64,000 nt of DNA from Paenibacillus mesophilus (GCF_005938385.1 NZ_VCRA01000002.1:434001-498000), one strand, 5' to 3'; shown: positions 8,701 through 17,697, counted from the stretch's first letter. Notes: generated from the sequence alone by a model not told the origin. Numbers and translations are program-made.

Positions 8701-9408
8701 ATGCATCATTACAAGCCGATAGATATAGCCAGAGTGCTCAACATCAGTACAAGCGCGTTACGGCATTATGAGTCGTGGGGAGTCGTTCCGAAGCCCGCCC
8801 GCGCCGAGAATGGGTATCGTCTATATTCGAAAGTGCATTTGGCTTACTTTCGTTGTCTTCGCGCGATGTTTCCCGGATTCGGTGTCGGGGTCACTTGCGA
8901 CGTGCTTCGCCATATTCAAAACGCCGACATGGATACCGCCTTGTGGCTCGTCAACAAACAACAGGCGGACCTGCAGCAAGAAAAAGTCGTAGCCGACCAA
9001 ACGCTGGTGCTTCTGCAAAATCCGGAGCTCCCGCTCCTCGCGAATAAAAAGCGGAAGCACCGCATGACGATCGGCGAAGCCGCCGCTATGACCGACGTGC
9101 GGCAATCGGCCATCCGGCATTGGGAGAAGGAAGGACTGCTCTCGCCGGAGCGGGATCCGGAGAACGGATACCGGCTGTTCACGCCTATGCACATCCGGCA
9201 AATCCTGCTGATCCGCACCTTGCGGAGAACCGTCTATTTTTTGGAGAATATGAAGGAAATTGTGCAAGCCGTGGAGCATCAAAACATCGAGAAAGCCAAG
9301 AAAGTTACGGAGGATGCGCTCGCAAGCATCCACCAGCGCAATCGTCTGCAGTTTGCCGGCGTTCACCAATTGGTCGAGCTTTGCAAAGAACTCGGGTTGT
9401 CGGGGTGA
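8701..9408 (+). CDS. Transcriptional regulator with two tandem MerR DNA-binding domains
   Basis: 235 residues from the ATG 7 bp after GGAGG; an upstream GTG sits too close to that site. Residues about 4-70 form one MerR helix-turn-helix and wing (IDIARVLNISTSALRHYE, then NGYRLYS). Residues about 120-190 form a second (MTIGEAAAMTDVRQSAIRHW, then NGYRLFT). MerR proteins normally have one DNA-binding domain and dimerise through a coiled coil, so a two-headed chain may bind DNA as a pseudo-dimer. No effector-binding domain is evident: the rest is helical. No obvious target lies beside it; it may be autoregulated. Confidence 0.88.
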   Translation: MHHYKPIDIARVLNISTSALRHYESWGVVPKPARAENGYRLYSKVHLAYFRCLRAMFPGFGVGVTCDVLRHIQNADMDTALWLVNKQQADLQQEKVVADQTLVLLQNPELPLLANKKRKHRMTIGEAAAMTDVRQSAIRHWEKEGLLSPERDPENGYRLFTPMHIRQILLIRTLRRTVYFLENMKEIVQAVEHQNIEKAKKVTEDALASIHQRNRLQFAGVHQLVELCKELGLSG

Positions 9409-9496
9409 CATCTCGTGAAGGAAGCCGAATTCGTATCGAAGCGGCTGCAACCATGATATAATGGGCAAAAACGGAATGACGCAAAGGTGAACGAAT

Positions 9497-10171
9497 GTGA
9501 AAATACCGATTTTATATATCGAAGACGATACGGACATCGGCGCTTGGGTGACGAAGGATTTGGCGGGAAGAGGGTATGAGGTGACTTGGCTGACAAGCGG
9601 AGAGCGGGCGCTTCAGGAAGCGGCTGCTTGCCGGCTGGCGATTGTCGACGTCATGCTCCCCGGACTGGACGGCTTCACGGTCGGACAGCGGCTCAAGAAA
9701 CAGAACCCGCAGCTGCCCGTGCTCATCTTGTCCGCCCGTGCCGCTATCGACGATAAACTGCAAGGGCTGCAATTCGCCGACGATTATTTGACGAAGCCGT
9801 TTCATCCCGACGAATTGGCCGCTCGCATCGAAGTACTGTTGAGACGAACCGGGGATGCTTTCGAGGATACGTTGACGCTTAAGCATCTGCTGGTTCATAT
9901 GCGGGACAAAAGGATCGTACATCGCGATACGGGCGAGGATATCGTCTTGACCGGGAAACAGTTTCATATTTTTCAATATTTGCTGAAACATCTCGGACAA
10001 ATTATGACCAAAGAGCAAATATTCGAGGCGGTGTGGAGCGAACCATATCTCGAGGGGGATAAAACACTAATGGTGCATATCCGGTATTTGCGCGAAAAGC
10101 TGGAGCGCGATCCCGCTGCCCCCGAAATTATCGAAACGATACGCGGCATCGGGTATCGGGTAAAGGCGTAA
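9497..10171 (+). CDS. OmpR/PhoB-family response regulator
   Basis: 224 residues, GTG start behind AAAGGTGA. Residues 1-115 are a receiver domain with acidic pocket EDD (9-11), phospho-acceptor Asp51 in IVDVMLPG and the conserved Lys in TKPF. Residues about 130-224 are a winged helix (LTGKQFHIFQYL, HIRYLREKLE, IRGIGYRV). The stop codon abuts the ATG of the kinase gene. With the kinase and the following ABC transporter genes it forms the module usual for sensing and detoxifying cell-envelope-active peptides. The probable target is the TTTAAAC repeat region in front of the ABC genes. Confidence 0.93.
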   Translation: MKIPILYIEDDTDIGAWVTKDLAGRGYEVTWLTSGERALQEAAACRLAIVDVMLPGLDGFTVGQRLKKQNPQLPVLILSARAAIDDKLQGLQFADDYLTKPFHPDELAARIEVLLRRTGDAFEDTLTLKHLLVHMRDKRIVHRDTGEDIVLTGKQFHIFQYLLKHLGQIMTKEQIFEAVWSEPYLEGDKTLMVHIRYLREKLERDPAAPEIIETIRGIGYRVKA

Positions 10172-11584
10172 ATGACGAGACGCGGCTATAAATTCAATCA
10201 ATCGCTGTTGTCGCGCTATTTGCTGCTGCTGCTTGCGGCGCTGCTGTTCATCCCGATCGCGATTCCCGCAAGTATGGCCGCGTCATGGCTCGTCAACCGG
10301 CTGTTGTCCCCGAGCTCCGGTCCGACCGAACCGCTGCGGTACGGAACGGGGCTGGATATCGAGCGCGCCTGGCATAGTGAAGCGGGCCAACTGCTCGGGG
10401 CTCCGGACGAAATGATTGACGCCCGGCTTCAGGAGCTGAAGCAGCGATATCCGGACGCTTCGCTGTACTGGGTAGACGGCAACGGAAATACGCGTTTGCA
10501 GCTGCCTGTACAGGAGCGTGTACCGGTGCATTGGTCGGCGGAAACGGCGATTGCGTTCATGAAGGAGCGGACCGCGCAAAAGTCCGAGCCGTTTACCGTT
10601 GTCGCCTTTGTAGGAGGAGACCCGAGCCTGCAATCCGGGTTCATCGTATTCGAGCTTCCGCGCGCTTTTCTTGTTCGTTCGCGTACGGATGATACGAACG
10701 ACATGGCTTTTTTCGGATTCATCCTCGCTTTGATGCTGATCGTTTTCATGGTGGCGTCTTATTTGTTCTTCCACCGGATACGCCGCAGGCTGCTCAGTCT
10801 CGAGGCGGCCATGACGATGTCAGGCAAATCCGGCATCCCGCTGCCCGTACCCGTAGGACGGCCGGACGAGATCGGTCAATTAAAGATGGCGTTCAACGGC
10901 ATGATTGCCGAGTTGACGCTCAGCAAGCGAAGAGAGAAGGAAGAGGAGGCGCTGCGGCAGCATTTGATAGGCAGTTTGTCGCATGATCTGCGAACACCGC
11001 TTACCGTTATGGGAAGCCATCTGTACTCGCTCGGCCGGGAGCCGTTGTCCGAGGAAGGCCGCCGCTCGATCGCCTTGATGCAGCAGAAAATCGGCGATCT
11101 GGACCGGCTGCTCGACCATTTGCTGTCATACAATTTGCTCGTAAACGGGCGATATGCCGTGACGCTTCAGCGGCTGGATGTGCTGCGGATTGTGCGGCAA
11201 AGCGCAGCCGCCTGGTATCCGGTTTGGGAGAAGGAGGGTATGACGGCGGAACTGGATCTGCCGGATACGCCGCTTTATTGGAGTATCGATGAGCATGGAT
11301 TCGGCCGAGTCCTCGACAATCTGTTCCAAAACGTGGTTCGCCATGCCAAAGACGGCGGATACGTCGGGATATCCGTAGAGGAACGGCACGGCCGGGCGGC
11401 CTTGCTGATCGCCGACCATGGCCCGGGAATGGATTCGGCCGGGATTGTGAAAGGTGCCGGACTCGGCCTGTCCGTCGTCGATTTGCTGCTGAAGGAAATG
11501 AGGCTGTACCGGGAGACGGAAAGCTCAGAACGGGGCGTCAAGATGTTTCTTGTTCCGACCGCGGAAAATTTAAACGAAATTTAA
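10172..11584 (+). CDS. Sensor histidine kinase (HAMP, HisKA, HATPase)
   Basis: 470 residues. Two membrane helices (about 14-40 and 172-196) flank a 130-residue extracytoplasmic domain. A HAMP linker (about 197-250) is followed by the dimerisation helix with phospho-accepting His271 in GSLSHDLRTPL. The ATP-binding domain has N-box NLFQNVVRHA, G1 DHGPGMD and G2 GAGLGLSVV. It begins on the base after the response-regulator stop, so the pair is translationally coupled. The large sensor domain differs from BceS-type kinases, which have almost none, fitting the LanK/SpaK-like group that partners LanFEG transporters. The signal is unknown. Confidence 0.92.
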   Translation: MTRRGYKFNQSLLSRYLLLLLAALLFIPIAIPASMAASWLVNRLLSPSSGPTEPLRYGTGLDIERAWHSEAGQLLGAPDEMIDARLQELKQRYPDASLYWVDGNGNTRLQLPVQERVPVHWSAETAIAFMKERTAQKSEPFTVVAFVGGDPSLQSGFIVFELPRAFLVRSRTDDTNDMAFFGFILALMLIVFMVASYLFFHRIRRRLLSLEAAMTMSGKSGIPLPVPVGRPDEIGQLKMAFNGMIAELTLSKRREKEEEALRQHLIGSLSHDLRTPLTVMGSHLYSLGREPLSEEGRRSIALMQQKIGDLDRLLDHLLSYNLLVNGRYAVTLQRLDVLRIVRQSAAAWYPVWEKEGMTAELDLPDTPLYWSIDEHGFGRVLDNLFQNVVRHAKDGGYVGISVEERHGRAALLIADHGPGMDSAGIVKGAGLGLSVVDLLLKEMRLYRETESSERGVKMFLVPTAENLNEI

Positions 11585-11609
11585 ACTTCGTCGCGACGTT
11601 CCTTTAAAC
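11569..11609 (+). promoter_or_regulatory. Three TTTAAAC direct repeats: candidate response-regulator site
   Basis: TTTAAAC occurs at 11569-11575, 11580-11586 and 11603-11609, that is with steps of 11 and 23 bp, on one face of the helix. A TATGAT box (11619-11624) follows at the distance expected if the last repeat replaces or overlaps the -35 element. OmpR-family regulators bind such phased direct repeats. Confidence 0.55.
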
Positions 11610-11644
11610 TGAGCCGATTATGATGGTAGGCGAGGTGATGTAGG

Positions 11645-12556
11645 ATGAAACAGCCGGTTATCCAAACGGCCGGATTGACCAAAGTATACCGCGGGCGCGC
11701 AGCCGTAGATGCACTGAACCTTCAAATCGGGGAAGGTGAAATTTACGGATTTCTCGGCCCGAACGGCGCCGGCAAGACGACCACGATCCGGATGCTTCTC
11801 GGTCTGATCAAGCCGACAAGCGGCTCGATTCGCATACTGGGCCAAGATATGCGCAGCAACAAATTGCAGGTGCTGCGCCAAATCGGTTCTCTTGTCGAGT
11901 ACCCTTCCTATTACGGCCATCTTAGCGCCGTCGACAATCTGGAAGCGATTCGCCGTATTTTGAACGTGCCGAGGTCCCGGATCGCGGAGGTGCTGAATAT
12001 CGTATCGCTTACGAAGGAATCGAGAAGACCGGTCCGGGGGTTCTCGCTCGGCATGAAGCAGCGGCTAGGGATTGCCGCGGCACTGCTCGGATCCCCGAAA
12101 CTGCTCATCCTCGACGAGCCGACGAACGGACTCGATCCCGAGGGCATATTGGAAATCCGCGAGCTGATCAAGGACATGCCCCGCCAGCACGGGATGACCG
12201 TACTCGTATCCAGCCATCTGCTGAGCGAGGTGGAGCAGATGGCCGGTACGGTCGGCATCATACGCGAAGGAAGAATGGTATTCCAGGATACGATTCAGAA
12301 CTTGCGATTGCAGTCGGCACAAGGACTGAAATTATCCGTTTCCGATCCCGAGAAGGCGCTCGGCTTTGTCCGAGTCGTGGGAGGGGAATGCACACTCAGA
12401 GAAGGCATGCTGTATTGCCCGGATATACCGGACCGCGAGATCGCGTATCTCGTTCGCGGACTTGTGGAGCAAGGACACGACATTTACAGAATCGAAGAAC
12501 AGCGGAAGTCGCTGGAGGACATCTTTATGCGTATCGTCGGAAAGGACGTGTCCTGA
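11645..12556 (+). CDS. ABC transporter ATP-binding protein (LanF/BcrA-like)
   Basis: 303 residues. Walker A GPNGAGKTT, Q-loop region, signature FSLGMKQRLGIAAALLG, Walker B LLILDEP and the switch His region (LVSSHLLSE) are all present. The ABC domain ends near residue 225; the last 75 residues are the small C-terminal domain common in BcrA/LanF proteins. It is followed by two hydrophobic subunits with 1-nt overlap, giving the three-gene LanFEG or BcrABC layout that exports or expels lantibiotics and bacitracin-like peptides. It lies 60 bp after the kinase, with the repeat-controlled promoter between, so it is probably induced by its own two-component system. Confidence 0.92.
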   Translation: MKQPVIQTAGLTKVYRGRAAVDALNLQIGEGEIYGFLGPNGAGKTTTIRMLLGLIKPTSGSIRILGQDMRSNKLQVLRQIGSLVEYPSYYGHLSAVDNLEAIRRILNVPRSRIAEVLNIVSLTKESRRPVRGFSLGMKQRLGIAAALLGSPKLLILDEPTNGLDPEGILEIRELIKDMPRQHGMTVLVSSHLLSEVEQMAGTVGIIREGRMVFQDTIQNLRLQSAQGLKLSVSDPEKALGFVRVVGGECTLREGMLYCPDIPDREIAYLVRGLVEQGHDIYRIEEQRKSLEDIFMRIVGKDVS

Positions 12557-13269
12557 TGTTTGTTCGGGCGCTTTCCGCCGATTTTTTGAAAATACGCGGC
12601 AAAGGCATTTGGTTTTTGGTTTTTCTCGGACCGGTCGGATTGGTTGTCATGCAGTCGCTCAACTACGGTCTTCGATATGACTATTTGATGAAACGGCATG
12701 CCTCCGACTTGTGGGGCGGCTTGATCGAGAATGTGAGCGCATTTGTGCCGATAGCCCTCTATCTCGGAATGACGCTGGTCTGTTCCTTGATTGCGGGGGT
12801 GGAGCATCAGACAAGCGCGTGGAAGCAGCTGCTCGCCCTGCCGATATCCCGATCCGCCGTATTCGCCGCCAAGCTGACGATATCGATCGTTCTGCTGGCC
12901 GCTTCTTGCTTGCTTCTTTCGATCGGGACGGTCATCCTTGGTTTTATTCTCGGATTCGGAGCCGCACCTCCATTCGGTGAAATGCTGCGGATGAGCTTTG
13001 TTCCTTTTGTTGCGGCTATGCCTATGCTGACGCTTGCGATGTGGCTGACGGTAACGATCAAAAATCAGGGTGTTCCCGTCTCGATCGGCGTCGCCGCCGC
13101 ACTTGTCAGTCCATTCGTATCGACGATGTCGGTGTTGATTCCTCTGAATTGGCCGGCACTCGCATTCCATGGTCCTTTGCATTGGCAGATGATGGCTGCC
13201 GGGGCTTCGCTCGCCGTTGCGATCGGCTTGATCGGATGGTTTCATTTTACCCGGAAGGATGTGGAGTAA
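12556..13269 (+). CDS. ABC-2-type permease, LanE-like subunit
   Basis: 237 residues with about six membrane helices. The ATG shares its A with the TGA of the ATPase gene. The longer frame that begins at 12388 is only an overlap with the ATPase gene and has no ribosome binding site. The N-terminus (LSADFLKIRGKGIWFL) and the WKQLLALPISRSAVFAAKL segment are typical of LanE/LanG and BcrB-type permeases; the same segment recurs in the next gene. With the ATPase and the third gene it should form an immunity exporter in the cytoplasmic membrane. Confidence 0.88.
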   Translation: MFVRALSADFLKIRGKGIWFLVFLGPVGLVVMQSLNYGLRYDYLMKRHASDLWGGLIENVSAFVPIALYLGMTLVCSLIAGVEHQTSAWKQLLALPISRSAVFAAKLTISIVLLAASCLLLSIGTVILGFILGFGAAPPFGEMLRMSFVPFVAAMPMLTLAMWLTVTIKNQGVPVSIGVAAALVSPFVSTMSVLIPLNWPALAFHGPLHWQMMAAGASLAVAIGLIGWFHFTRKDVE

Positions 13270-13270
13270 G

Positions 13271-14017
13271 ATGAGCGGTTTCTTTCGGGTAGTAGCTTCG
13301 GAACGATTGAAAATAGGGCGGCCGCCGATATGGCTGCTTCTGTCGGTCAGCCCGCTGCTCGCGCTTCTGATCGGAATATTCGTCAATCTCGATTCCCCTG
13401 GGGTGGCCGACGGCTCGGAATGGGGCACGCTTATCGTCGCCATGTCCATGCTGCACGCGGTCATGCTGCTGCCGGTTCTGGCCGGAATATTGGCGGCATG
13501 GGTATGCCGCTACGAGCATGCGGGCGGCGGCTGGAAGCAATTGTTGGCGTTGCCTGTGACGAGGGCGACGGTGTATGCGGCCAAGCTGACGGTCGTCGTC
13601 GGCTTGATCGGGATTTGCCAGCTGATGCTGCTGGCCGCTATGTGGCTCGTCGGATTGTACAAAGGAATATCGGCCCCGTTCCCTTGGAGCATGGTGTTGA
13701 CAAGCTTGACGGGAAGCTGGCTCGCCTGCTTCCCGCTAGCCGCCCTGCAGCTTGGCGCATCGCTCGCCTGGTCCAGCTTCGGTATCCCGCTGGCGATAAA
13801 TGTATCGTTTACCGTTCCGAATCTGCTTATCCTGAATTCCGCCAAGATCGCGCCGTTCTATCCGTGGGCGCAGCCGGTTCTCGCCTTGGTGCCCGATACG
13901 CTGCAGTCGGGAGGGATGCTGCTGCCGCCCATGGAAAGCTTGATCCTTACGGTGACGGGAAGCTTCATCGCGTTTGCGACGGCGGGACTGATCTATTTTG
14001 TGAAAAAAGAGATATAG
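13271..14017 (+). CDS. ABC-2-type permease, LanG-like subunit
   Basis: 248 residues, about six membrane helices. It starts at the ATG after GTGGAGTAAG, which overlaps the end of the previous gene's signal region; an in-frame ATG at 13259 sits directly on a GGAAGG and is less likely. The segment WKQLLALPVTRATVYAAKL repeats the motif of the preceding subunit, so the two are paralogs arising by duplication, as LanE and LanG are. It is the last gene of the module, followed by a terminator 17 bp on. Confidence 0.88.
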   Translation: MSGFFRVVASERLKIGRPPIWLLLSVSPLLALLIGIFVNLDSPGVADGSEWGTLIVAMSMLHAVMLLPVLAGILAAWVCRYEHAGGGWKQLLALPVTRATVYAAKLTVVVGLIGICQLMLLAAMWLVGLYKGISAPFPWSMVLTSLTGSWLACFPLAALQLGASLAWSSFGIPLAINVSFTVPNLLILNSAKIAPFYPWAQPVLALVPDTLQSGGMLLPPMESLILTVTGSFIAFATAGLIYFVKKEI

Positions 14018-14034
14018 CGTTCGCCGCTATCTTG

Positions 14035-14063
14035 AACTCATGCCGACTGTGGCATGAGTTTTT
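14035..14063 (+). terminator. Terminator of the LanFEG-like operon
   Basis: Perfect 10-bp stem AACTCATGCC / GGCATGAGTT, 6-nt loop, T run. Confidence 0.85.
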
Positions 14064-14227
14064 GCCTAGTAAGCGAAAATATACCCTTACATTTCACACT
14101 CTTCATGCGAAGTCTTGGTGAAGAGAGAGGGGGAACTTTCATTTCCTCTGTTTCCGCTTTTCATCCACAGGAATAAGCGATTGGGACTTGGGCTTTTGGA
14201 GTAGAAGTCATTTCGTAGAAGCTCCGA

Positions 14228-14384
14228 GAGGGAATGAGTATTGAAGCGGAGAGTTTGGGTGTGAATTTGGCATGGACCTCGCCAAAATCACACTCGGGCC
14301 GCCTTTGAAGTCGTGTTGTTACCGCCAAGTCTAATCAAGACAACACGACTTCAACAGCGGTTGGAGCCGGGTACTCATTCCCTC
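14228..14384. repeat. 157-bp nested inverted-repeat element
   Basis: Outer 13-bp perfect arms GAGGGAATGAGTA (14228-14240) and TACTCATTCCCTC (14372-14384) enclose two hairpins. One is at 14259-14293, with 13-nt arms carrying one mismatch and a 9-nt loop. The other is at 14305-14354, with perfect 15-bp arms TTGAAGTCGTGTTGT / ACAACACGACTTCAA and a 20-nt loop. The shape is a three-way junction. It lies in the 496-bp gap between the ABC module and the SBP-kinase gene, which otherwise holds only the terminator at its start. No T run follows, so it is not a simple terminator. It could be a structured RNA, a MITE-like element or a protein site. Confidence 0.75.
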
Positions 14385-14513
14385 CCAACGCGCTAACGTA
14401 TGGATTTGCACATCAAAGGACCTTCCGGGAACCGGACGGTTTTTCTTAAGTAAGGTATTCGTGTCGTTCTGTTTGAGGAATAATATCGCTATGATGCGGA
14501 GGAGGTGCTGTTG

Positions 14514-16163
14514 ATGCGGCATGTGAACAAATTGCATTTAACTCGATACCGACAAACCACTCTGTTGACAATTATTCTCTTAATCGCATCGTTGATGCTA
14601 GGCGGTTCGAGGATTGATCCGCATGCGTACGGGCAGCCCGCTTCCGAATATCCGACGAAGCTGAGAATCGCCGGAGACAACCGGTTTCCGCCGTTTGAAT
14701 ACGAATCGAACGGAACGTACCAAGGCTTCGACGTCGATATGATGAACGCGCTCTCGATCGAAACCGGCATCACGTTCGAATTGTATCCGATGCCATGGAG
14801 CGAAGCGCTGAAGGCACTCGAGAGCGGGCGGGTCGACGCGATTCAAGGGATGAAATACAGCAAGGAGCGGGCTGATAAATATGACTTCTCGGAGCCGTAT
14901 TTTACGAGCACTCAGTCGATTTTCGTGTTGAAGGACAACTATTCCGTGTTCTCCTTGGACGATCTGCAGCATCGCGCCATATCGATGCAGGAAGGAGATA
15001 TTACCGGCGAAGTGCTGCGGAAGGTGCCGAATGCAAGGATGATAGCCGCGGAAAATCAGGAGGAAGCGATCCGCCTGCTGATCGACCGCAAGGTCGACGC
15101 ATTTGTCGGGAACCAAATTACCGGACAATATGTGCTGCAAACGACCGGACAGCACGAGCTCGTCAAGCTTGTCGGCGATCCGATCTCGCCTACCGATTAC
15201 GGAATGGCCGTGCTGAAAGGGAACGAACGGCTGCTTGAGCCGCTGAACGAAGCGATCCGTACTTTGAAAAAGAACGGGACTTACCGGAAAATCGAGCGGA
15301 AGTGGCTCGGCGAATATATTTATCCTTCCGCTTCCCGTCTTCGCGGCGTATTGACCGCCGTCTTGGCCGGTCTCGTCCTCATTACGGCGGCGCTGCTGCT
15401 GATCGTGTGGTGGAACATCGCGCTCAAGCGGGAGCTTCGCAGGCGGATCGACGATTACAAGCGGACGATGGACGAGCTGGCTCGCAAAGACCGGCTCCAG
15501 TCGATCGGACAAATGGTGGCGGGAATCGCTCACGAGATCCGCAATCCGATCACCTCCATCTTATCGTATTCCCAGCTTCTGCCGATCAAATACGATAATC
15601 CGCAATACCGCGAGTTTTTCGCCAAGCATGTGACGGATGAGGTCATGAGACTGAACCGCATCGTTACCGATTTGCTTGACTTTGCCCGCGACAAGCCTCC
15701 TGAGAAAAGCGTGTTCCCGTTACACGGGCTTGTGGAGTCGGTCGTTCTCTTTTTTCAGCCGATTATGGAGAAGAAAGGCATCGAGGTGCGGACAGATGTG
15801 CCGGAGGCGTACCGGATAGAGGCCGACTTTCAGCAAATGAAGCAGGTTCTCATCAATTTGCTCAAAAATGCGATAGAAGCGATGGACACCGGAGGCCGGG
15901 TGACGATTGAGGCGGCTTTGAAACAAAGATATGTCAGGCTCGGCATCAAGGATACCGGAAGCGGGATCGATCCGGAAGACCAAAGCCAAATTTTCAATCC
16001 TTTTTTTACCCGAAAAGCAGGCGGCGCGGGGCTCGGGCTGTCGATCTGCTACCGGCTTGTGACGGAGAACGGCGGCAGCATTCATTTGTTCAGCGAGAAA
16101 GGGGCCGGAACGACCGCAGTAGTCAGTCTGCCTCGTCCGAAAGGGGAGATGGATGATGCATAA
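14514..16163 (+). CDS. Histidine kinase with family-3 solute-binding sensor domain
   Basis: 549 residues; ATG 8 bp after GGAGGAGG (an earlier GTG lies inside that site). A signal anchor (about 10-33) leads to an extracytoplasmic amino-acid-binding domain (about 45-270, LRIAGDNRFPPFEYESNG). After one membrane helix (about 282-304) comes a HisKA domain with His340 in GIAHEIRNP and an ATPase domain (NLLKNAIEAM, DTGSGI, GAGLGLSI). The sensor domain is homologous to the binding protein encoded at 17745. It overlaps the NtrC-type gene by 11 bp. It most likely senses the amino acid or amine that the downstream sigma-54 operon imports. Confidence 0.93.
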   Translation: MRHVNKLHLTRYRQTTLLTIILLIASLMLGGSRIDPHAYGQPASEYPTKLRIAGDNRFPPFEYESNGTYQGFDVDMMNALSIETGITFELYPMPWSEALKALESGRVDAIQGMKYSKERADKYDFSEPYFTSTQSIFVLKDNYSVFSLDDLQHRAISMQEGDITGEVLRKVPNARMIAAENQEEAIRLLIDRKVDAFVGNQITGQYVLQTTGQHELVKLVGDPISPTDYGMAVLKGNERLLEPLNEAIRTLKKNGTYRKIERKWLGEYIYPSASRLRGVLTAVLAGLVLITAALLLIVWWNIALKRELRRRIDDYKRTMDELARKDRLQSIGQMVAGIAHEIRNPITSILSYSQLLPIKYDNPQYREFFAKHVTDEVMRLNRIVTDLLDFARDKPPEKSVFPLHGLVESVVLFFQPIMEKKGIEVRTDVPEAYRIEADFQQMKQVLINLLKNAIEAMDTGGRVTIEAALKQRYVRLGIKDTGSGIDPEDQSQIFNPFFTRKAGGAGLGLSICYRLVTENGGSIHLFSEKGAGTTAVVSLPRPKGEMDDA

Positions 16164-17526
16164 ACCGAATGTGCTGATCGTCGATGACGAGGCGGCTATA
16201 TGCAAATCATTGTCGTTCATTTTGGAGGACGATTACCAAGTATATACGGCGACAGATCCGGATGAAGCGGTCGACTTGTTTACAGCGGTTACGTTTTCCG
16301 TCGTGCTGCTGGATTTGAGAATCGGGCTGAAGGACGGTATCGGGGTGCTGCGAACGATAAAGCGGCTGTCGCCAAATACCGTCGTCATTATGATGACCGC
16401 CTACGGAAGCATTCCTTCCGCTGTCGAGGCGATGAAGCTCGGAGCGTTCTACTACGTGTCCAAGCCGATCGATATGACGGAGCTCAAGGCGATGATGAGC
16501 CGGGCCTATGAGCAATTCGCATTGCTGTCCCGAGTCGAATGGCTGAGCGGTGAGCTGGAGCGCGCGTTTGACGTGCATGGGCTGATCGGCGAAAGCGAGA
16601 AGATGAAGCATGTTTTCGCGATGATCGAGAAAGTGAAAAATATCGATTCCAGCGTGCTCATTATGGGCGAGAGCGGTACGGGAAAAGAATTGGTCGCACG
16701 GGCAATCCACTTCGCCGGCGCGCGTTCGAAGGAAGCTTTCTCCACGCTGAACTGCGCCGCTATTCCGGCGAGCCTCATGGAGTCCGAGCTGTTCGGCTAC
16801 GAGAAAGGAGCTTTCACCGGAGCGATCGCGCGCAAAGCCGGCATATTCGAAACGGCGGACGGCGGGACGCTTTTTCTCGACGAGATCGGCGAGATGGACC
16901 TTGGTTTGCAGAGCAAGCTGCTGCGCGTGCTGCAGGAGAAGACGGTAACGCCGGTCGGCGGTCACCGGGAGAAGCGGATCGACGTGCGCATCATCGCGGC
17001 GACGAACCGGGATTTGAAGAAGGAGGCGCAGCAGGGCAAATTTCGCGAAGACTTGTATTACCGGCTGAACGTAATCCCGGTTCATCTGCCCCCGTTGCGG
17101 GAGAGGAAGGAAGACATTCCGCTGCTCGTCGAGCATTTTATCCGGAAAATAAGCGGCAAAATGTCCAAGCAGACGAACGGCATCACCCGGGAAGCGCTGC
17201 AGCTGCTGCAGCAGTATCCGTTTCCGGGAAATGTTAGGGAGCTGCAAAACATAATCGAACGCTCGATCGCGCTCGCAGACGGGGAGCGGCTTGAGCTCGG
17301 AGACCTGCCGAGAGATTTGCAGCCGGAGCAGGCAGCGGTGAATTCAGGACGATTCGTACCGGTCTACGTTGGCGATACGGTCGACGAAGCGGAACGAAAG
17401 CTGATTATGGCCACGCTGCAGTCGCATGAAGGCAACCGGCGCAAAACGGCGGAAACGCTCGGCATCGGCGAAAGGACGCTTCGGGATAAGCTGGCGAAAT
17501 ATAAGCTGCTTGACGGGGAGCCGTAA
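16153..17526 (+). CDS. NtrC-family sigma-54-dependent response regulator
   Basis: 457 residues. Receiver domain (about 5-120) with Asp54 in LLDLRIG. AAA+ domain (about 145-380) with Walker A GESGTGKE and the sigma-54 contact loop GAFTGA at 219-224 inside [16 protein letters not shown] Fis-type helix-turn-helix sits at the C-terminus ([20 protein letters not shown]). It overlaps the kinase gene, so the two are cotranscribed. The intact GAFTGA shows it can activate RNA polymerase with SigL/RpoN. The obvious target is the sigma-54 promoter 156 bp downstream of its own stop codon, driving the ABC transporter operon. Confidence 0.95.
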   Translation: MMHKPNVLIVDDEAAICKSLSFILEDDYQVYTATDPDEAVDLFTAVTFSVVLLDLRIGLKDGIGVLRTIKRLSPNTVVIMMTAYGSIPSAVEAMKLGAFYYVSKPIDMTELKAMMSRAYEQFALLSRVEWLSGELERAFDVHGLIGESEKMKHVFAMIEKVKNIDSSVLIMGESGTGKELVARAIHFAGARSKEAFSTLNCAAIPASLMESELFGYEKGAFTGAIARKAGIFETADGGTLFLDEIGEMDLGLQSKLLRVLQEKTVTPVGGHREKRIDVRIIAATNRDLKKEAQQGKFREDLYYRLNVIPVHLPPLRERKEDIPLLVEHFIRKISGKMSKQTNGITREALQLLQQYPFPGNVRELQNIIERSIALADGERLELGDLPRDLQPEQAAVNSGRFVPVYVGDTVDEAERKLIMATLQSHEGNRRKTAETLGIGERTLRDKLAKYKLLDGEP

Positions 17527-17558
17527 AGGCATCCGGATTGCGGACACTCCATACGAAT

Positions 17559-17605
17559 CGGCATTTTTCGCCCGGCAGTTTTTGCCGCCCCGGCGATTTT
17601 TGCCG
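17559..17605 (+). promoter_or_regulatory. Three tandem palindromes upstream of the sigma-54 promoter: candidate UAS
   Basis: Near-identical short palindromes at 17559-17572 (CGGCATTTTTCGCC), 17573-17587 (CGGCAGTTTTTGCCG) and 17591-17605 (CGGCGATTTTTGCCG) lie roughly 100-150 bp before the expected transcription start. This is the usual place for binding sites of NtrC-type activators. The third is followed by CTTTTTT and could instead serve as a weak terminator of the regulator gene; both roles are possible. Confidence 0.5.
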
Positions 17606-17681
17606 CTTTTTTGTGAAGAAATCGTGTCATTTGTGTTGTAAACCCTTACAATTGACGGATTATTGCCGCCCTTTAATCGAT

Positions 17682-17697
17682 TGGCACGATAATTGCT
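17682..17697 (+). promoter_or_regulatory. Sigma-54 (-24/-12) promoter
   Basis: TGGCAC, 5-bp spacer, TTGCT: the sigma-54 consensus with GG and GC 12 bp apart. The start site would be near 17708, 37 bp before the binding-protein ATG. The gene immediately upstream encodes a GAFTGA-containing activator. Confidence 0.92.

Noticed and set aside
12388..12555. N-terminal extension of the LanE-like permease
   Set aside because: Lies wholly inside the ATPase gene in another frame; the ATG at 12556 overlapping the ATPase stop is the normal start.
12484..13464. 326-codon minus-strand frame across the two permease genes
   Set aside because: Gln/Arg/His-rich antisense shadow spanning two genes; no domain.
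14228..14384. Insertion sequence remnant with terminal repeats
   Set aside because: No transposase fragment inside 157 bp and no target duplication next to the outer arms; kept as an unexplained structured element.
17559..17605. CRISPR-like short tandem repeats
   Set aside because: Only three 14-15 bp units with no unique spacers; position fits an activator binding site or terminator.
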